The notes below the pieces were generated by a model. That model saw only the letters and a list, made by a program, of their open reading frames with translations. It was not told the DNA's origin and did not search any database. This document shows, one piece after another, positions 17,822 through 27,139 of a stretch of 64,000 nucleotides of DNA. A program made the position numbers and the translations under genes. The DNA lies in the NCBI RefSeq assembly GCF_901482695.1, contig NZ_LR590484.1, positions 3,100,001 to 3,164,000 of the forward strand. The letters are read 5' to 3'. Source of the DNA: Sphingobacterium thalpophilum (GTDB lineage: Bacteria; Bacteroidota; Bacteroidia; Sphingobacteriales; Sphingobacteriaceae). The number at the start of each line of letters is the position of its first letter. The stretch's first letter is position 1.

Positions 17822-18643
17822 TTATACGGCGACCGGTGCCTTAATATGCGGGTGCGATTGGTAATTTAACAATTCAAAGTCCTCAAATTTGAAATCGAAA
17901 ATGTCCCTGACCTCCGGATTTATTTTCATCTGCGGAAGTGACATTGGTGCGCGGCTCAGCTGCAGTTCGGTCTGTTCGAAATGATTGCTGTAGATGTGGG
18001 CATCACCTAATGTATGAATAAATTCTGCCGCTTCCATGTCGCATACCTGTGCGACCATCATCGTCAATAGGGCATAAGAGGCGATATTAAAGGGAACCCC
18101 CAGGAAGATATCCGCGCTCCGCTGATAAAGCTGGCAAGACAACTGTGGCTTCAATATGCCTTTTTCAGGTTGCGCTGGGGCAACATAAAATTGGAAAAAG
18201 GCGTGGCAGGGCGGGAGTGCCATATGTTCGATTTCAGCGACATTCCATGCCGACACAATGATACGACGGGAGTCAGGAGATTTTTTTAACTGGTTTATGA
18301 CCTGCGCGATCTGGTCAATATGACGGCCATCCGGCGTTGGCCAGGAGCGCCATTGTGAGCCATACACTGGGCCTAGGTTGCCCTGTTCGTCTGCCCATTC
18401 GTCCCAAATGCTTACCCCGTTTTCTTTGAGGTACTTGATATTGGTTTCACCTTTCAAAAACCAGATCAGCTCATGGATAATTGATCGTAAATGTAATTTT
18501 TTTGTCGTCACCAAAGGGAAGCCTTCCCGGAGATCGAAACGCATCTGATATCCAAAGACACTTTTGGTACCAGTACCGGTACGGTCTGTCTTTACTACAC
18601 CGTTTGTATAAACATGCCTGAGTAAATCTAAATATTGTTTCAT
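17822..18643 (-). CDS. thyA: Thymidylate synthase
   Basis: Converts dUMP to dTMP with methylene-tetrahydrofolate, releasing dihydrofolate. The 273-aa protein contains the Arg loop [19 protein letters not shown], the catalytic Cys in [14 protein letters not shown], the phosphate-binding [10 protein letters not shown], and [20 protein letters not shown]. Its length is near the usual 264. It is the first gene of a thyA-folA unit on the minus strand and is divergent from mtaB across a 185-bp region in which no clear TAnnTTTG box was found for thyA. Confidence 0.96.
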   Translation of the reverse strand: MKQYLDLLRHVYTNGVVKTDRTGTGTKSVFGYQMRFDLREGFPLVTTKKLHLRSIIHELIWFLKGETNIKYLKENGVSIWDEWADEQGNLGPVYGSQWRSWPTPDGRHIDQIAQVINQLKKSPDSRRIIVSAWNVAEIEHMALPPCHAFFQFYVAPAQPEKGILKPQLSCQLYQRSADIFLGVPFNIASYALLTMMVAQVCDMEAAEFIHTLGDAHIYSNHFEQTELQLSRAPMSLPQMKINPEVRDIFDFKFEDFELLNYQSHPHIKAPVAV

Positions 18644-18811
18644 GGATTACATTTCTATAACGTGAATTTAATCTCCCTGATTTGCAACATGCGGGCCAGC
18701 CGCCTGCAGGGCTAGTTGCTGATTTCTACCGGGACAGTCAAAACTAAGGAAAATCCCTATAACGAGAAAGTCAAAACTTAAATTGATAGGAGGGGTTACT
18801 GAAAAAAAATG

Positions 18812-18819
18812 TAATTTTG
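18812..18819 (+). promoter_or_regulatory. mtaB promoter -7 box
   Basis: TAATTTTG matches TAnnTTTG and ends 9 bp before ATG 18829. It contains the TTG at 18817 that could be mistaken for a start codon, so it argues for the ATG start. Confidence 0.5.
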
Positions 18820-18828
18820 CAAAATATT

Positions 18829-20151
18829 ATGGAGAATAAAAAGGTAGCTTTCTATACACTTGGATGTAAGCTGAATTATTCAGAAACATCATCCATAGGC
18901 CGCTTGTTTAAGGATGCGGGCTATGAGACCACTGCGTTCAACAGCCGGGCAGATGTTTATGTGATCAATACCTGTTCTGTCACGGACAATGCAGACAAGA
19001 AGTGTAGAAAGGTGGTCAAAGAGGCATTAAAGCACTCCCCAAACGCCTATATTACGATCGTAGGCTGCTATGCACAATTAAAACCGAAGGAAATCGCGGA
19101 GATTCCGGGGGTCGATATGGTGCTAGGAGCGGCTGAAAAGTTTAATATTATCGAACATATCAATGACCTGACCAAGCAGGAGAAAACGATTGTTTATAAT
19201 GGCCCAATTGATGAGACCAACCAGTTTGTGTCGGCTTACTCGATAGGTGATCGTACCCGTACCTTTTTAAAGGTTCAGGATGGATGTGATTATTCCTGTA
19301 CTTTTTGTACTATCCCGCTGGCACGGGGCAGCAGCCGCTCGGGCAAAATTGATGATATCGTACGTCAGGCAGAAGAAATTGCTGCTTCTGGAGTGAAAGA
19401 AATCGTACTCACAGGAGTCAATATCGGTGATTTTGGGATTCGCAACGGTAAACGCGAAGACCGGTTTCTGGATCTGGTAAAAGTCTTGGATGAAATAGAA
19501 GGAATTGACCGCATCCGCATCTCTTCCATTGAGCCCAACCTGCTGTCCAATGACATCATTGAATTTGTGGCCCAGTCCAAACGTTTTGTACCACACTTTC
19601 ATATGCCATTGCAATCGGGGAGCAATAAAATCCTGGGCCTGATGCGCAGGAGATATCGACGTGAGCTGTACACTGAACGTGTAGAATTTATCAAAAATCT
19701 GATGCCAAACTGTTGTATTGGCGTGGACGTGATTGTAGGATTTCCGGGAGAGACCCGTGAGGACTTTATCGACACCTATAATTTTCTGAACGAACTGGAT
19801 ATATCTTATCTGCATGTGTTTACGTATTCGGAACGTGAAAATACCATTGCGGCTCAGATGGAAGGAGCAGTGCCCGGGGCACAGCGGAGTGACCGGAGCA
19901 AGATGCTGCATATCCTTTCTGAGAAGAAACGCCGTGCTTTTTATGAATCGCAGTTGGGGGCTATTGGTGATGTGCTGTTTGAAGCGGACGAAAAAGACGG
20001 TTATATGCATGGCTTTTCCAAAAATTACGTCAAAGTACGCTCTCTTTATGATCCATTGTTGGTCAATGAGGTTATTCCTGTGAAGTTTATGGAAGTAACA
20101 GATAGCTGTGAAGTTGAGGTGGAAGAAATTCCTGAAACCTTGGCACATTAA
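18829..20151 (+). CDS. mtaB: tRNA t6A37 methylthiotransferase MtaB
   Basis: A radical-SAM enzyme that adds a methylthio group to threonylcarbamoyladenosine-37 of tRNA. The 440-aa protein has the N-terminal methylthiotransferase domain with three cysteines for one Fe-S cluster (TLGCKLNYSE, INTCSVTDNAD, VGCYAQLKP). The radical SAM CxxxCxxC motif (CDYSCTFCTIP, near 150) and a C-terminal TRAM-like RNA-binding domain follow. The motif KLNYSETS and the overall layout favour MtaB over MiaB or RimO. The start is ATG 18829; TTG 18817 lies inside the promoter box. Confidence 0.93.
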   Translation: MENKKVAFYTLGCKLNYSETSSIGRLFKDAGYETTAFNSRADVYVINTCSVTDNADKKCRKVVKEALKHSPNAYITIVGCYAQLKPKEIAEIPGVDMVLGAAEKFNIIEHINDLTKQEKTIVYNGPIDETNQFVSAYSIGDRTRTFLKVQDGCDYSCTFCTIPLARGSSRSGKIDDIVRQAEEIAASGVKEIVLTGVNIGDFGIRNGKREDRFLDLVKVLDEIEGIDRIRISSIEPNLLSNDIIEFVAQSKRFVPHFHMPLQSGSNKILGLMRRRYRRELYTERVEFIKNLMPNCCIGVDVIVGFPGETREDFIDTYNFLNELDISYLHVFTYSERENTIAAQMEGAVPGAQRSDRSKMLHILSEKKRRAFYESQLGAIGDVLFEADEKDGYMHGFSKNYVKVRSLYDPLLVNEVIPVKFMEVTDSCEVEVEEIPETLAH

Positions 20152-20245
20152 CGCCTATACCTTTCTCAGTCTTTCAAAATGTTGTATTCAGCGGTTTCCC
20201 TTTATTGAGTCTGGAACAGCTTCTTTTTTACGGAATTAAAGACCG

Positions 20246-21142
20246 TTAATGTGCTTTCTCTTTGGCGGCGTTCAGCCAGATGACTGTGCCGAGGATCAAC
20301 AATACGCCGAGCCATTGCAGCCATGTCACAGACTCATGCAGGATGAAATATGACATGCACGTCGCCACCGGAAGTTCGGCAGAACTTAATATTCCGCCCA
20401 ATGAGAACCCCGTTTTGGGTAAACCGTAGGCGAATAGTAACGGTGGGATCACGGTGCCGAATAGCGAAAGGATAAGCCCAAAATATAGATAGTGATGATC
20501 AAATTGTCCATTGAATAAGTAAACAGGGGGAAATAGGGTAAAGATAAGCACACAGGAACCTGTTACCATGATTGCACTTTTTTGTACTGGGTGATAATCA
20601 TTGCCCACGCGGCCATTTACAATCATAAACACCGAGTATGCCGTGGCAGCAAGCAAGCCAAATACAATTCCAGTGAGATTAAGCTGGCTGAGTCCCTTTT
20701 CAATCAGTCCGGTCGCCAACAACGTGGCCATTAGGACGATTCCGATCCCGATCAAATTGTTTTTGGACGGCTTGGTCCTGAAAAAAATAAATTCAATGAC
20801 CACACCGATCCAGATATACTGCATCAGCAATACAATAGCCAATGAAGCTGGAACAAGCTGTACACATTTGTAATATAATACACTGACTAAGCCGGTGGAT
20901 GTGCCACTGACCAGAATTTTGACCCAGGATGACTTTCGAGCTTCCGAAGTTGTTGGACCGGCCGAAAATACGTTCATCAGGATCAAGATAATCCATAGAA
21001 TCAGCATGCCAAACAATACCTGGATTCCTGTTACCTGCCCCAGCGTAAGCCCCTGACCATAGGCTTTTTTTACAAAAGTAGATAATATACCGAAACTGCT
21101 TGCACCTAAAAAGACGGCTAATGCACCTTTTAATTTTTCCAT
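20246..21142 (-). CDS. EamA/DMT-family transporter
   Basis: A 298-aa inner-membrane protein with about ten hydrophobic helices arranged as two EamA repeats (residues about 5-140 and 150-292), typical of the drug/metabolite transporter superfamily. The repeat ends are recognisable (LLMQYIWIGVVIEFIFFRTKP and SYFILHESVTWLQWLGVLLI). Substrates vary widely in this family and cannot be predicted. It is divergent from the NlpC/P60 lipoprotein gene, and a TAnnTTTG box (21162-21169) sits 20 bp ahead of its ATG. Confidence 0.9.
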   Translation of the reverse strand: MEKLKGALAVFLGASSFGILSTFVKKAYGQGLTLGQVTGIQVLFGMLILWIILILMNVFSAGPTTSEARKSSWVKILVSGTSTGLVSVLYYKCVQLVPASLAIVLLMQYIWIGVVIEFIFFRTKPSKNNLIGIGIVLMATLLATGLIEKGLSQLNLTGIVFGLLAATAYSVFMIVNGRVGNDYHPVQKSAIMVTGSCVLIFTLFPPVYLFNGQFDHHYLYFGLILSLFGTVIPPLLFAYGLPKTGFSLGGILSSAELPVATCMSYFILHESVTWLQWLGVLLILGTVIWLNAAKEKAH

Positions 21143-21161
21143 TCACAAATAAATTAGCCGG

Positions 21162-21169
21162 CAAAGTTA
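21162..21169 (-). promoter_or_regulatory. -7 box for the EamA transporter gene
   Basis: TAACTTTG on the minus strand fits TAnnTTTG, 19 bp upstream of the ATG at 21142. No TTG was seen at the usual 19-20 nt spacing. Confidence 0.45.
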
Positions 21170-21304
21170 CGATTCTGAACAATTCTTTCCTCGCCCAGAC
21201 CTTCTTGTTGACAGAAAAAGGACTTTCTACTTGCCGCTTTTTTTTAGGAAGTACATGTATCTCTGCAACATAGTTTGTTCGGCGGTGAGACACTGAAATA
21301 AAAC

Positions 21305-21335
21305 TTGTGGAAAAAGAGCAATTTTTCTATGTTTG
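21305..21335 (+). promoter_or_regulatory. Promoter of the NlpC/P60 lipoprotein gene
   Basis: TTG (21305-21307), 20 nt, then TATGTTTG (21328-21335), a full match to the Bacteroidota promoter. The in-frame GTG at 21307 lies inside it, so translation must start further down. Confidence 0.75.
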
Positions 21336-21357
21336 TTTTACCGGAATGATATCGGCT

Positions 21358-21930
21358 ATGATGATTGCTAGATCTTATTACATTTTCTTTTTGAGCACGT
21401 TATTGTTGTTGACTAGCTGTTCAACGAAGAGAAAAATACTCAGTTCCAATTCCCACGCTTCGGGTTCGGTATTGACCGATGCCAGTACTGCGCGTGGAAA
21501 GACGTTTTCCGGGGCAAGGCTCGACAATTACGCGGCATTACTCGACGTGAGTCCCAAAAAGCTTAATCCCCAATTATATTCCTTTATCGATGACTGGATG
21601 GGTATACCGCACCGCATGGGCGGACAGACGAAAGCCGGAGTGGACTGCTCAGGTTTTGTAAACCTCCTTTATATAGAAGTGTACAAAGGAAGCCTGCCGC
21701 GTACATCAAGGGATATGGAGGGCATCGTCAAAAAAAAGAAACCCGAAAAGCTGGAAGAAGGAGATCTGGTCTTCTTCTCTTTTGGTCGAAAAGGAATCGA
21801 CCACGTCGGCGTATACTTACATAATAACAAGTTTGTGCATGTCTCCACACGTAAGGGTGTCATCATATCGGATCTTTCGGACAGCTGGTATGCCAAAACC
21901 TTTGTTGATGCTGGATCACCAAAGATTTGA
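21358..21930 (+). CDS. NlpC/P60-family (C40) lipoprotein hydrolase
   Basis: A peptidoglycan endopeptidase-type protein of 190 aa, predicted to be a lipoprotein (membrane segment then LLTSC). The C-terminal NlpC/P60 domain shows the catalytic Cys in GVDCSGFVNLLY, His in IDHVGVYL and a third polar residue (His) in FVHVST. The family cleaves within stem peptides, commonly between D-Glu and meso-DAP. The start is placed at ATG 21358, with an ATG at 21361 equally possible, because the upstream GTG at 21307 is part of the promoter and a short lipoprotein signal results. Confidence 0.87.
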   Translation: MMIARSYYIFFLSTLLLLTSCSTKRKILSSNSHASGSVLTDASTARGKTFSGARLDNYAALLDVSPKKLNPQLYSFIDDWMGIPHRMGGQTKAGVDCSGFVNLLYIEVYKGSLPRTSRDMEGIVKKKKPEKLEEGDLVFFSFGRKGIDHVGVYLHNNKFVHVSTRKGVIISDLSDSWYAKTFVDAGSPKI

Positions 21931-21994
21931 AGCTGAAGACATGTAGGTTTTATGTCATATGTTTATATAATCTTTTATACGGTATATAAATCCT

Positions 21995-22002
21995 TATTTT
22001 TG
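21995..22002 (+). promoter_or_regulatory. -7 box for the 22.0-kb gene
   Basis: TATTTTTG fits TAnnTTTG, 17 bp ahead of ATG 22019. No TTG was seen at the standard distance. Confidence 0.4.
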
Positions 22003-22018
22003 TCAAAATTTTATAGAA

Positions 22019-22522
22019 ATGACAATAAAAAGTAAAAAGATTTTTTTAGGCCTATGTGTTATTGTGCCATTTTTGATGTATTGTGTCTATTACTATAGCA
22101 ATATGATCAAGAACGCACCTTTCCGTTTTGCGGATTTTGAATCGATTGAATTCAAATACGGTGAACCCAACCACATGGTCAATGAATACAACTCAAAAAC
22201 ACGCATCTATAAATATTTGAACAAACAGGATTCGCTGATCACCGATACCGTAAAATTCACCAAAGATGACCTATTATACCTGCATCGTAAAGCGATGGAA
22301 TTAGGCTTCTGGAATTTAGATACGGACATGACTGGCCCGCAGTGGAAAGAAGATTCTACACACTCTACCGTGCCGCGTTTTTATTTGAAATATACTTATA
22401 AAGAGAAGTCAAAAGCGGTTACGCTTGATGCAGACTTTGCTGGCAATCCCCGGATGCATGATGCGGCCAAATCAATGATTGACGAAGTCAACCGTATGCT
22501 GGCGACTGCGCAGGCGCGATAA
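22019..22522 (+). CDS. Hypothetical membrane-anchored protein
   Basis: A 167-aa protein I do not recognise. It has one N-terminal hydrophobic helix (about residues 7-28, IFLGLCVIVPFLMYCVYYYS) and then a soluble domain of about 135 residues with mixed helices and strands. The topology fits an inner-membrane anchor with a periplasmic domain. It follows an NlpC/P60 lipoprotein and precedes a secreted phosphoesterase, each probably with its own promoter. Base composition and codon use look like those of its neighbours. Confidence 0.75.
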   Translation: MTIKSKKIFLGLCVIVPFLMYCVYYYSNMIKNAPFRFADFESIEFKYGEPNHMVNEYNSKTRIYKYLNKQDSLITDTVKFTKDDLLYLHRKAMELGFWNLDTDMTGPQWKEDSTHSTVPRFYLKYTYKEKSKAVTLDADFAGNPRMHDAAKSMIDEVNRMLATAQAR

Positions 22523-22611
22523 TAAAATATGGGTGTTTTATAATTACTTTATATTCCCTTTATTTTCTTTTAATCCCAATAGGGTACTTTAGCGGCAAAA
22601 CTACATTTCAC

Positions 22612-24171
22612 ATGAAAGCATTTTTAGCAATCGCCGCCGCCTGCGTATTGACCCAGTCAGTGCAGGCTCAGGAACTCGCAAAGGGTAAGGTTTATCTGGA
22701 TATAAACAAGAATGGAAAATTAGATAAAAATGAAAAAGGATTAGCTGGCGTTTCCGTTAGCAACGGCCGCGAAGTCGTCATCACCGATCAAGATGGCCGT
22801 TATAAGCTACCTGTCGGTGCCGACAATATCATTTTTGTGATTAAACCGAGTGGATACAACTTGTCGCTGGACACTGATAACCATCCAAAATTCTATTACA
22901 TCCACAAAACAAAGGGAAGTCCACAATCCAAATACTCAGGTGTCGCCGCAACTGGAAAAATTCCGGCAGCCATTGATTTTGCGTTGTATGAGCAAGAGGA
23001 AAGCCCTGAGTTTTCAGCTTTTATCTTCGGCGACCCCCAGGCTTATACGGAGGAAGAGCTAGCGTTTTTCAAAAATGGTATAATCAACGAAATTACGGAT
23101 AAATCGGTTGCCCGATTTGGGATTAGCTTGGGCGACCTGGTAGGAGACGATCTGTCGTTGCAGCCCAAATATAAATCGGTTATATCTGCTATGGGACTGC
23201 CTTGGTACAATGTTATGGGCAATCATGATATGAATTATGATGCTAAAGCGGACAGTCTCTCGGACGAATCTTTTGAAAAAACATTTGGACCAAACAATTA
23301 TGCGTTCAACTATGGCAACGCACATTTCATTGTACTGGATGATATTATTTATCCAAATCCACGCACAGGAAAAGGATACTTGGGCGGTTTTCGAAGGGAC
23401 CAACTGGACTTTGTTGAAAATGATCTGAAGCATGTCGATAAGGATAAACTCGTTGTGCTGGCATTTCACATTCCTCTGTACCACCAAAATTCAGATGTGT
23501 TCCGCGATGAAGACCGACAGCGTCTATTTGATATTTTGGCTCCTTTTAAATATACGCTGTCGCTGTCCGCGCACACACATTTTCAACGGCAGTATTTCTA
23601 TGGAAAACAGGATGGGTGGAAGCAGGAAAAACCGCATCATGAATACAATGTAGGCACGACTTCGGGCGACTGGTATTCGGGTGAACTGAATGACAAAGGA
23701 ATTCCGGTTTCCACCATGCGCGACGGTACGCCAAAAGGCTATGCGATTTTAAAGATTGATGGTAATCAATATAGCTTTGATTATCGCGTTGTCGGCAAGC
23801 CTGCAAGTCACCAGATCGAGCTTTACGGAGCGTCAATAATACCCGAAAAGTATAGCAGACGTTATCCGATTTATGCCAATTTCTTTATCGGAAAAGAAGG
23901 CGATAAGGTGATGTGGCGTATTAATCAGGGGGAGTGGAAAGAAATGAGCTACGTCAATGAACACGATCCTGCTTTTTTGGGAACCTTGGCAAAGTACGAC
24001 ACGGCGAAGCAGCTGCTTACGACCCGCCGGCCATCCAACCCCGAAAAATCAAGTCACTTATGGATGACGAACCTTCCAAAGCTGAAAGCAGGGAAATATC
24101 AGGTTGAAATTAAAGCTGTCGATATGTTTAACCGTGAACATTTTGCCACAAAAGATGTTGTGGTCGAATAA
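22612..24171 (+). CDS. Secreted calcineurin-like metallophosphoesterase
   Basis: A 519-aa protein with a signal peptide (cleavage after VQA), an N-terminal beta-sandwich (residues about 22-115, with LDINKNGKLDKNEKGLAGVSV, as in SdrD-B-like or MetallophosN domains), a calcineurin-like phosphatase core and a C-terminal beta domain. Metal-binding motifs of the core are visible: FGDPQ, LGDLVGD, MGNHDMNYD, FHIPLY and SAHTHFQ. The domain order matches the Bacteroidota calcineurin-like phosphoesterases with N- and C-terminal partner domains. It likely acts in the periplasm or at the surface on phosphomonoesters or diesters; the substrate is unknown. Confidence 0.88.
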   Translation: MKAFLAIAAACVLTQSVQAQELAKGKVYLDINKNGKLDKNEKGLAGVSVSNGREVVITDQDGRYKLPVGADNIIFVIKPSGYNLSLDTDNHPKFYYIHKTKGSPQSKYSGVAATGKIPAAIDFALYEQEESPEFSAFIFGDPQAYTEEELAFFKNGIINEITDKSVARFGISLGDLVGDDLSLQPKYKSVISAMGLPWYNVMGNHDMNYDAKADSLSDESFEKTFGPNNYAFNYGNAHFIVLDDIIYPNPRTGKGYLGGFRRDQLDFVENDLKHVDKDKLVVLAFHIPLYHQNSDVFRDEDRQRLFDILAPFKYTLSLSAHTHFQRQYFYGKQDGWKQEKPHHEYNVGTTSGDWYSGELNDKGIPVSTMRDGTPKGYAILKIDGNQYSFDYRVVGKPASHQIELYGASIIPEKYSRRYPIYANFFIGKEGDKVMWRINQGEWKEMSYVNEHDPAFLGTLAKYDTAKQLLTTRRPSNPEKSSHLWMTNLPKLKAGKYQVEIKAVDMFNREHFATKDVVVE

Positions 24172-24216
24172 TTTTAAGTTTAAAGTTAACTTAAGATGCA
24201 CTTAACATAGTAGAAC

Positions 24217-24224
24217 TATATTTG
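24217..24224 (+). promoter_or_regulatory. Possible promoter box in a gene-free region
   Basis: TATATTTG fits TAnnTTTG on the plus strand, 46 bp after the phosphoesterase stop. No coding frame follows before the terminator at 24316-24350. A short transcript of about 120 nt would result if it is active. Confidence 0.35.
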
Positions 24225-24315
24225 TATAGAGTAATTTTTGATTCATAAAGAGTTAGGGTTAATGTGTAGATCTGTTGTGAAACACGTCTGAAAATTTAGT
24301 TTGTTTTTAAAGTGA

Positions 24316-24350
24316 AAAGGTAATCTCCCCGGATTACCTTTCACTCTTTT
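24316..24350 (+). terminator. Terminator upstream of the 3' end of the mechanosensitive channel gene
   Basis: A 10-bp perfect stem (AAAGGTAATC pairing with GATTACCTTT) with a 6-nt loop, and TTTT shortly after on the plus strand. It lies 145 bp past the phosphoesterase stop, and its A-rich left flank could also serve minus-strand transcripts. Confidence 0.65.
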
Positions 24351-24371
24351 AGGGCAGACCGTTTAGCCGGC

Positions 24372-25685
24372 TCAGTGCAGTACACTGAAGTGTTGTCCCT
24401 TTACGAAATGCCTGAAATCGTCTGAAGCAGGATTTTCAAACACCTCAAGATCGAAGTATTTTATTGCAGCAAATAAGTGGTCAAAGACATCGGATACGAT
24501 ACCTTCATAAAATTCCCACCGAATATCGCTGACAAAGAAATATAGTTCCAGCGGAACGCCGTGTTCTGTTGATGCAAGCTGGCGTACCATCAGAGGCATT
24601 GTTTTGTGGATCTGTGGATTTTGCCGTAAATACGTGAGTGCGTAGGCTCTAAATAGGCCTAGATTCGTCATTTTGCGACCATTGATCGGAGTGGAGGGAT
24701 CGATGTGGTGCTTCAGATTGTAGGCATCAATCGTGGCCGCCCGCTCCTCAATATAAGGACGTAGGATCTGAATATTCTTTAGCTTATCGATTTCTTCGTT
24801 TTCCAGAAATCGGATAGTCGAGATCTTGATATGTATTGCCCGTTTGAGTCGGCGCCCGCCCGACTGTTGCATGCCTCTGTAGTTTTTAAAGGAGTCCGAT
24901 AGCAAGGTATGTGTGGGGATGGTGGTTATCGTTTTATCGAAGTTCTGTACCTTCACATTGTTGAGGTTGATTTCCCTGACCGTTCCATCTGCCCCGTATT
25001 TGGGCATTTCGATCCAGTCTCCCACGCGTATAGAGTCATTGGCTGAGACCTGTATGCTTGCGACGAAACCTAAGATCGTGTCTTTGAAAACCAGCATGAG
25101 GATAGCTGAAGCCGCTCCTAGAGACAGAAGAAATGACCATGGAGAGTTGCCCGTCAGGATCGAGAAACAGATGGTTCCCCCGATGAATAAGAGGATGATC
25201 TGGCAGACCTGAAGATAACTTTCCAGCGGTTTGTCGGCAAAGGATTTACGCGTGCGAAGAATATCGCGCACGCTTTTCAACAGCGAATGGATGATCATTA
25301 AACTCACAATCGTTGTTGCAATGGCGAGCACCTTATTGATGTTCTCTTTCCAGGTCGGAAAACCCATAAAGATCATGGGGATGATATATTGTGCTGCCAG
25401 GATGGGAACGAAATGGGCAATGAGTTTAAGGGTCTTATTCCTGATCAGAAGATCATCAAAACGGTTGGTACTTTTCCTGATTGCTTTAATGGTTAATAGC
25501 AGAAGAGTTCTTTTGCTAAAATAGTCGACAATAACTAGAAAAAGGATGACGGCAAGTAATAATACAATGGAGTTGAGAAAATGGCTGCTCTGATTGTCCA
25601 GACCGAGGCCTTTAATCCATTGAAATGTCCAGTTGTAGATTTGAGATTGCGGATCTTTTAATAATGCTGTTGTTGTGTTTTGCAT
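24372..25685 (-). CDS. Mechanosensitive ion channel (MscS family)
   Basis: A 437-aa MscS-type channel that opens under membrane tension and protects against hypo-osmotic shock. There are four or more N-terminal membrane helices. The MscS core follows, with the pore helix (SLGAASAILMLVFKDTILGF), the beta-domain start (SIRVGDWIEMPKYGADGTV) and VQNFDKTITTIPTHTLLSDSFKN. The soluble tail of about 150 residues has FFVSDIRWEFYEGIVSDVFDHL, a form seen in YbdG-like channels. ATG 25685 is used. An in-frame TTG at 25700 lies in the terminator of the upstream gene. Confidence 0.9.
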   Translation of the reverse strand: MQNTTTALLKDPQSQIYNWTFQWIKGLGLDNQSSHFLNSIVLLLAVILFLVIVDYFSKRTLLLLTIKAIRKSTNRFDDLLIRNKTLKLIAHFVPILAAQYIIPMIFMGFPTWKENINKVLAIATTIVSLMIIHSLLKSVRDILRTRKSFADKPLESYLQVCQIILLFIGGTICFSILTGNSPWSFLLSLGAASAILMLVFKDTILGFVASIQVSANDSIRVGDWIEMPKYGADGTVREINLNNVKVQNFDKTITTIPTHTLLSDSFKNYRGMQQSGGRRLKRAIHIKISTIRFLENEEIDKLKNIQILRPYIEERAATIDAYNLKHHIDPSTPINGRKMTNLGLFRAYALTYLRQNPQIHKTMPLMVRQLASTEHGVPLELYFFVSDIRWEFYEGIVSDVFDHLFAAIKYFDLEVFENPASDDFRHFVKGQHFSVLH

Positions 25686-25689
25686 CTTA

Positions 25690-25697
25690 CAAATATA
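25690..25697 (-). promoter_or_regulatory. Possible -7 box abutting the channel gene start
   Basis: TATATTTG on the minus strand ends 4 bp before ATG 25685. If used, the mRNA would be leaderless or nearly so. No TTG is found at 19-20 nt upstream, so the match may be chance. Confidence 0.3.
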
Positions 25698-25724
25698 CAA
25701 AAAGCCGCAAATGCGGCTTTTTGT
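25697..25724 (-). terminator. Terminator after the MFS permease gene
   Basis: A 12-bp stem (ACAAAAAGCCGC pairing with GCGGCTTTTTGT) with a 4-nt loop. It starts at the stop codon of the permease gene on the minus strand and runs up to the channel gene. Confidence 0.85.
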
Positions 25725-27094
25725 TATTTCGAATATTGCGGTTCACGCTCATGCTTATGTCTGAAGAATACTGCGAAAAGAATCGCAATAACAAGCGTAT
25801 AGATCGCGAATGCCAGCCAGATATGGTGCCAGTCTTTGAGCATAAGGCTGTTGCTCAATGTGCCATCAGGCAGCAATGAAACACTTTTTTCCTTTATGAA
25901 ATTCAGAAAATGGGCATCATTGACCGAGGTATCCAGGTACTGTGCAAGGTCCTGTCCGTTTTGGAAGCTTTTGGTAAAATAGTGGTCGATGACCCATCCT
26001 GATACAAAACTACCAAATACAGCGCCAATACCATTGGTCATCATCATAAATAAACCTTGAGCCGAACTGCGTATGCTTGAGGTCGTCGATGTTTCGACAA
26101 ATAATGAACCGGAGATATTGAAGAAATCAAATGCCATTCCATAAACGATACAAGATAGGATGATCATCCAAAGCCCGCCTGCAGGATCGCCAAAAGCAAA
26201 AAGACCGAAACGGAGTACCCAGGCCAACATGGAGATTAACATCACCTTCTTAATGCCAAATCGCTTCAAGAAAAAAGGAATGGCCAAAATGAAAAGTGTT
26301 TCTGAAATCTGCGAAATGGACATGATAATAGTGGAGTATTTCACTACGAAAGAGTCCACGAACTTTGGGAAAAATTTAAATTCATCCAAAAATACATCGC
26401 CGTAGGCGTTGGTCAGCTGTAAGGCTGCTCCCAAAAACATAGAGAAAATAAAGAACAGCGCCATCTTGTAGTTGCCGAAGAGTTTAAATGCTTCCAGACC
26501 CAATAGCTGCGTCCAGGAGGCGTTGTCCTGCTGTAATTTTCTTGGAGGACATTTCGGCAGCGTAAAAGCATACAGCGCTAAGGCCAAAGCCGCTGCACCA
26601 GCAATGTAAAACTGATAAGCTGTTGCTTTATTTCCGGTTAGATTGGTCATCCACATAGCGACGATAAATCCGATTGTGCCAAACACACGAATGGGCGGAA
26701 AGGCTTTGACCAGGTCATAGTTGTTCTGATTCAATGCTGTGTAGGCGATTGCATTGGAAAGCGCCAATGTAGGCATATAGAAACACATTGCTGCCAGCAT
26801 CGCATAAAAAAAGGTGTTTGGATCATTCACCTGGGGTAAATAGAACAAAACACCTGCGTAACATAAATGCAGAATAAAATATAACCTTTCCGCATTTATC
26901 CAGCGATCAGCGATGATACCCATTAATGTCGGCATAAACAGCGAAGCGATGCCCATGGTAGCAAAGATGGCACCAAATTGCGTACCATCCCATTGCTTCG
27001 TGCCGAACCAATAATTGGCTATTGTAATCAACCATGCTCCCCAGACGAAAAACTGAAAGAAGCTCATAATGGTCAATCTTAGTTTAATAGACAT
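25724..27094 (-). CDS. MFS nucleoside permease (NupG/XapB-like)
   Basis: A 456-aa inner-membrane transporter with about twelve hydrophobic helices. The N-terminus (MSIKLRLTIMSFFQFFVWGAWL) and the segment GIIADRWINAERLYFILH match the nucleoside:H+ symporter family of the major facilitator superfamily. It probably takes up nucleosides by proton symport; other sugar-like substrates cannot be excluded. The stop codon is fused to a strong terminator. It lies downstream of the DUF151 nuclease gene by 45 bp on the same strand. Confidence 0.85.
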   Translation of the reverse strand: MSIKLRLTIMSFFQFFVWGAWLITIANYWFGTKQWDGTQFGAIFATMGIASLFMPTLMGIIADRWINAERLYFILHLCYAGVLFYLPQVNDPNTFFYAMLAAMCFYMPTLALSNAIAYTALNQNNYDLVKAFPPIRVFGTIGFIVAMWMTNLTGNKATAYQFYIAGAAALALALYAFTLPKCPPRKLQQDNASWTQLLGLEAFKLFGNYKMALFFIFSMFLGAALQLTNAYGDVFLDEFKFFPKFVDSFVVKYSTIIMSISQISETLFILAIPFFLKRFGIKKVMLISMLAWVLRFGLFAFGDPAGGLWMIILSCIVYGMAFDFFNISGSLFVETSTTSSIRSSAQGLFMMMTNGIGAVFGSFVSGWVIDHYFTKSFQNGQDLAQYLDTSVNDAHFLNFIKEKSVSLLPDGTLSNSLMLKDWHHIWLAFAIYTLVIAILFAVFFRHKHEREPQYSK

Positions 27095-27139
27095 AAAACG
27101 ATATTATTTAGAGTTTTTGTTTCGCAATGACGAAAGGAA

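Noticed and set aside
19267..20148. A 293-codon open frame on the minus strand across mtaB
   Set aside because: It is antisense to a clear radical-SAM gene, has no start context, and its composition is the mirror of the mtaB codons.
21307..21357. GTG start at 21307 for the NlpC/P60 gene
   Set aside because: The codon lies in the promoter's TTG element, and TATGTTTG is downstream of it, so transcription starts after it.
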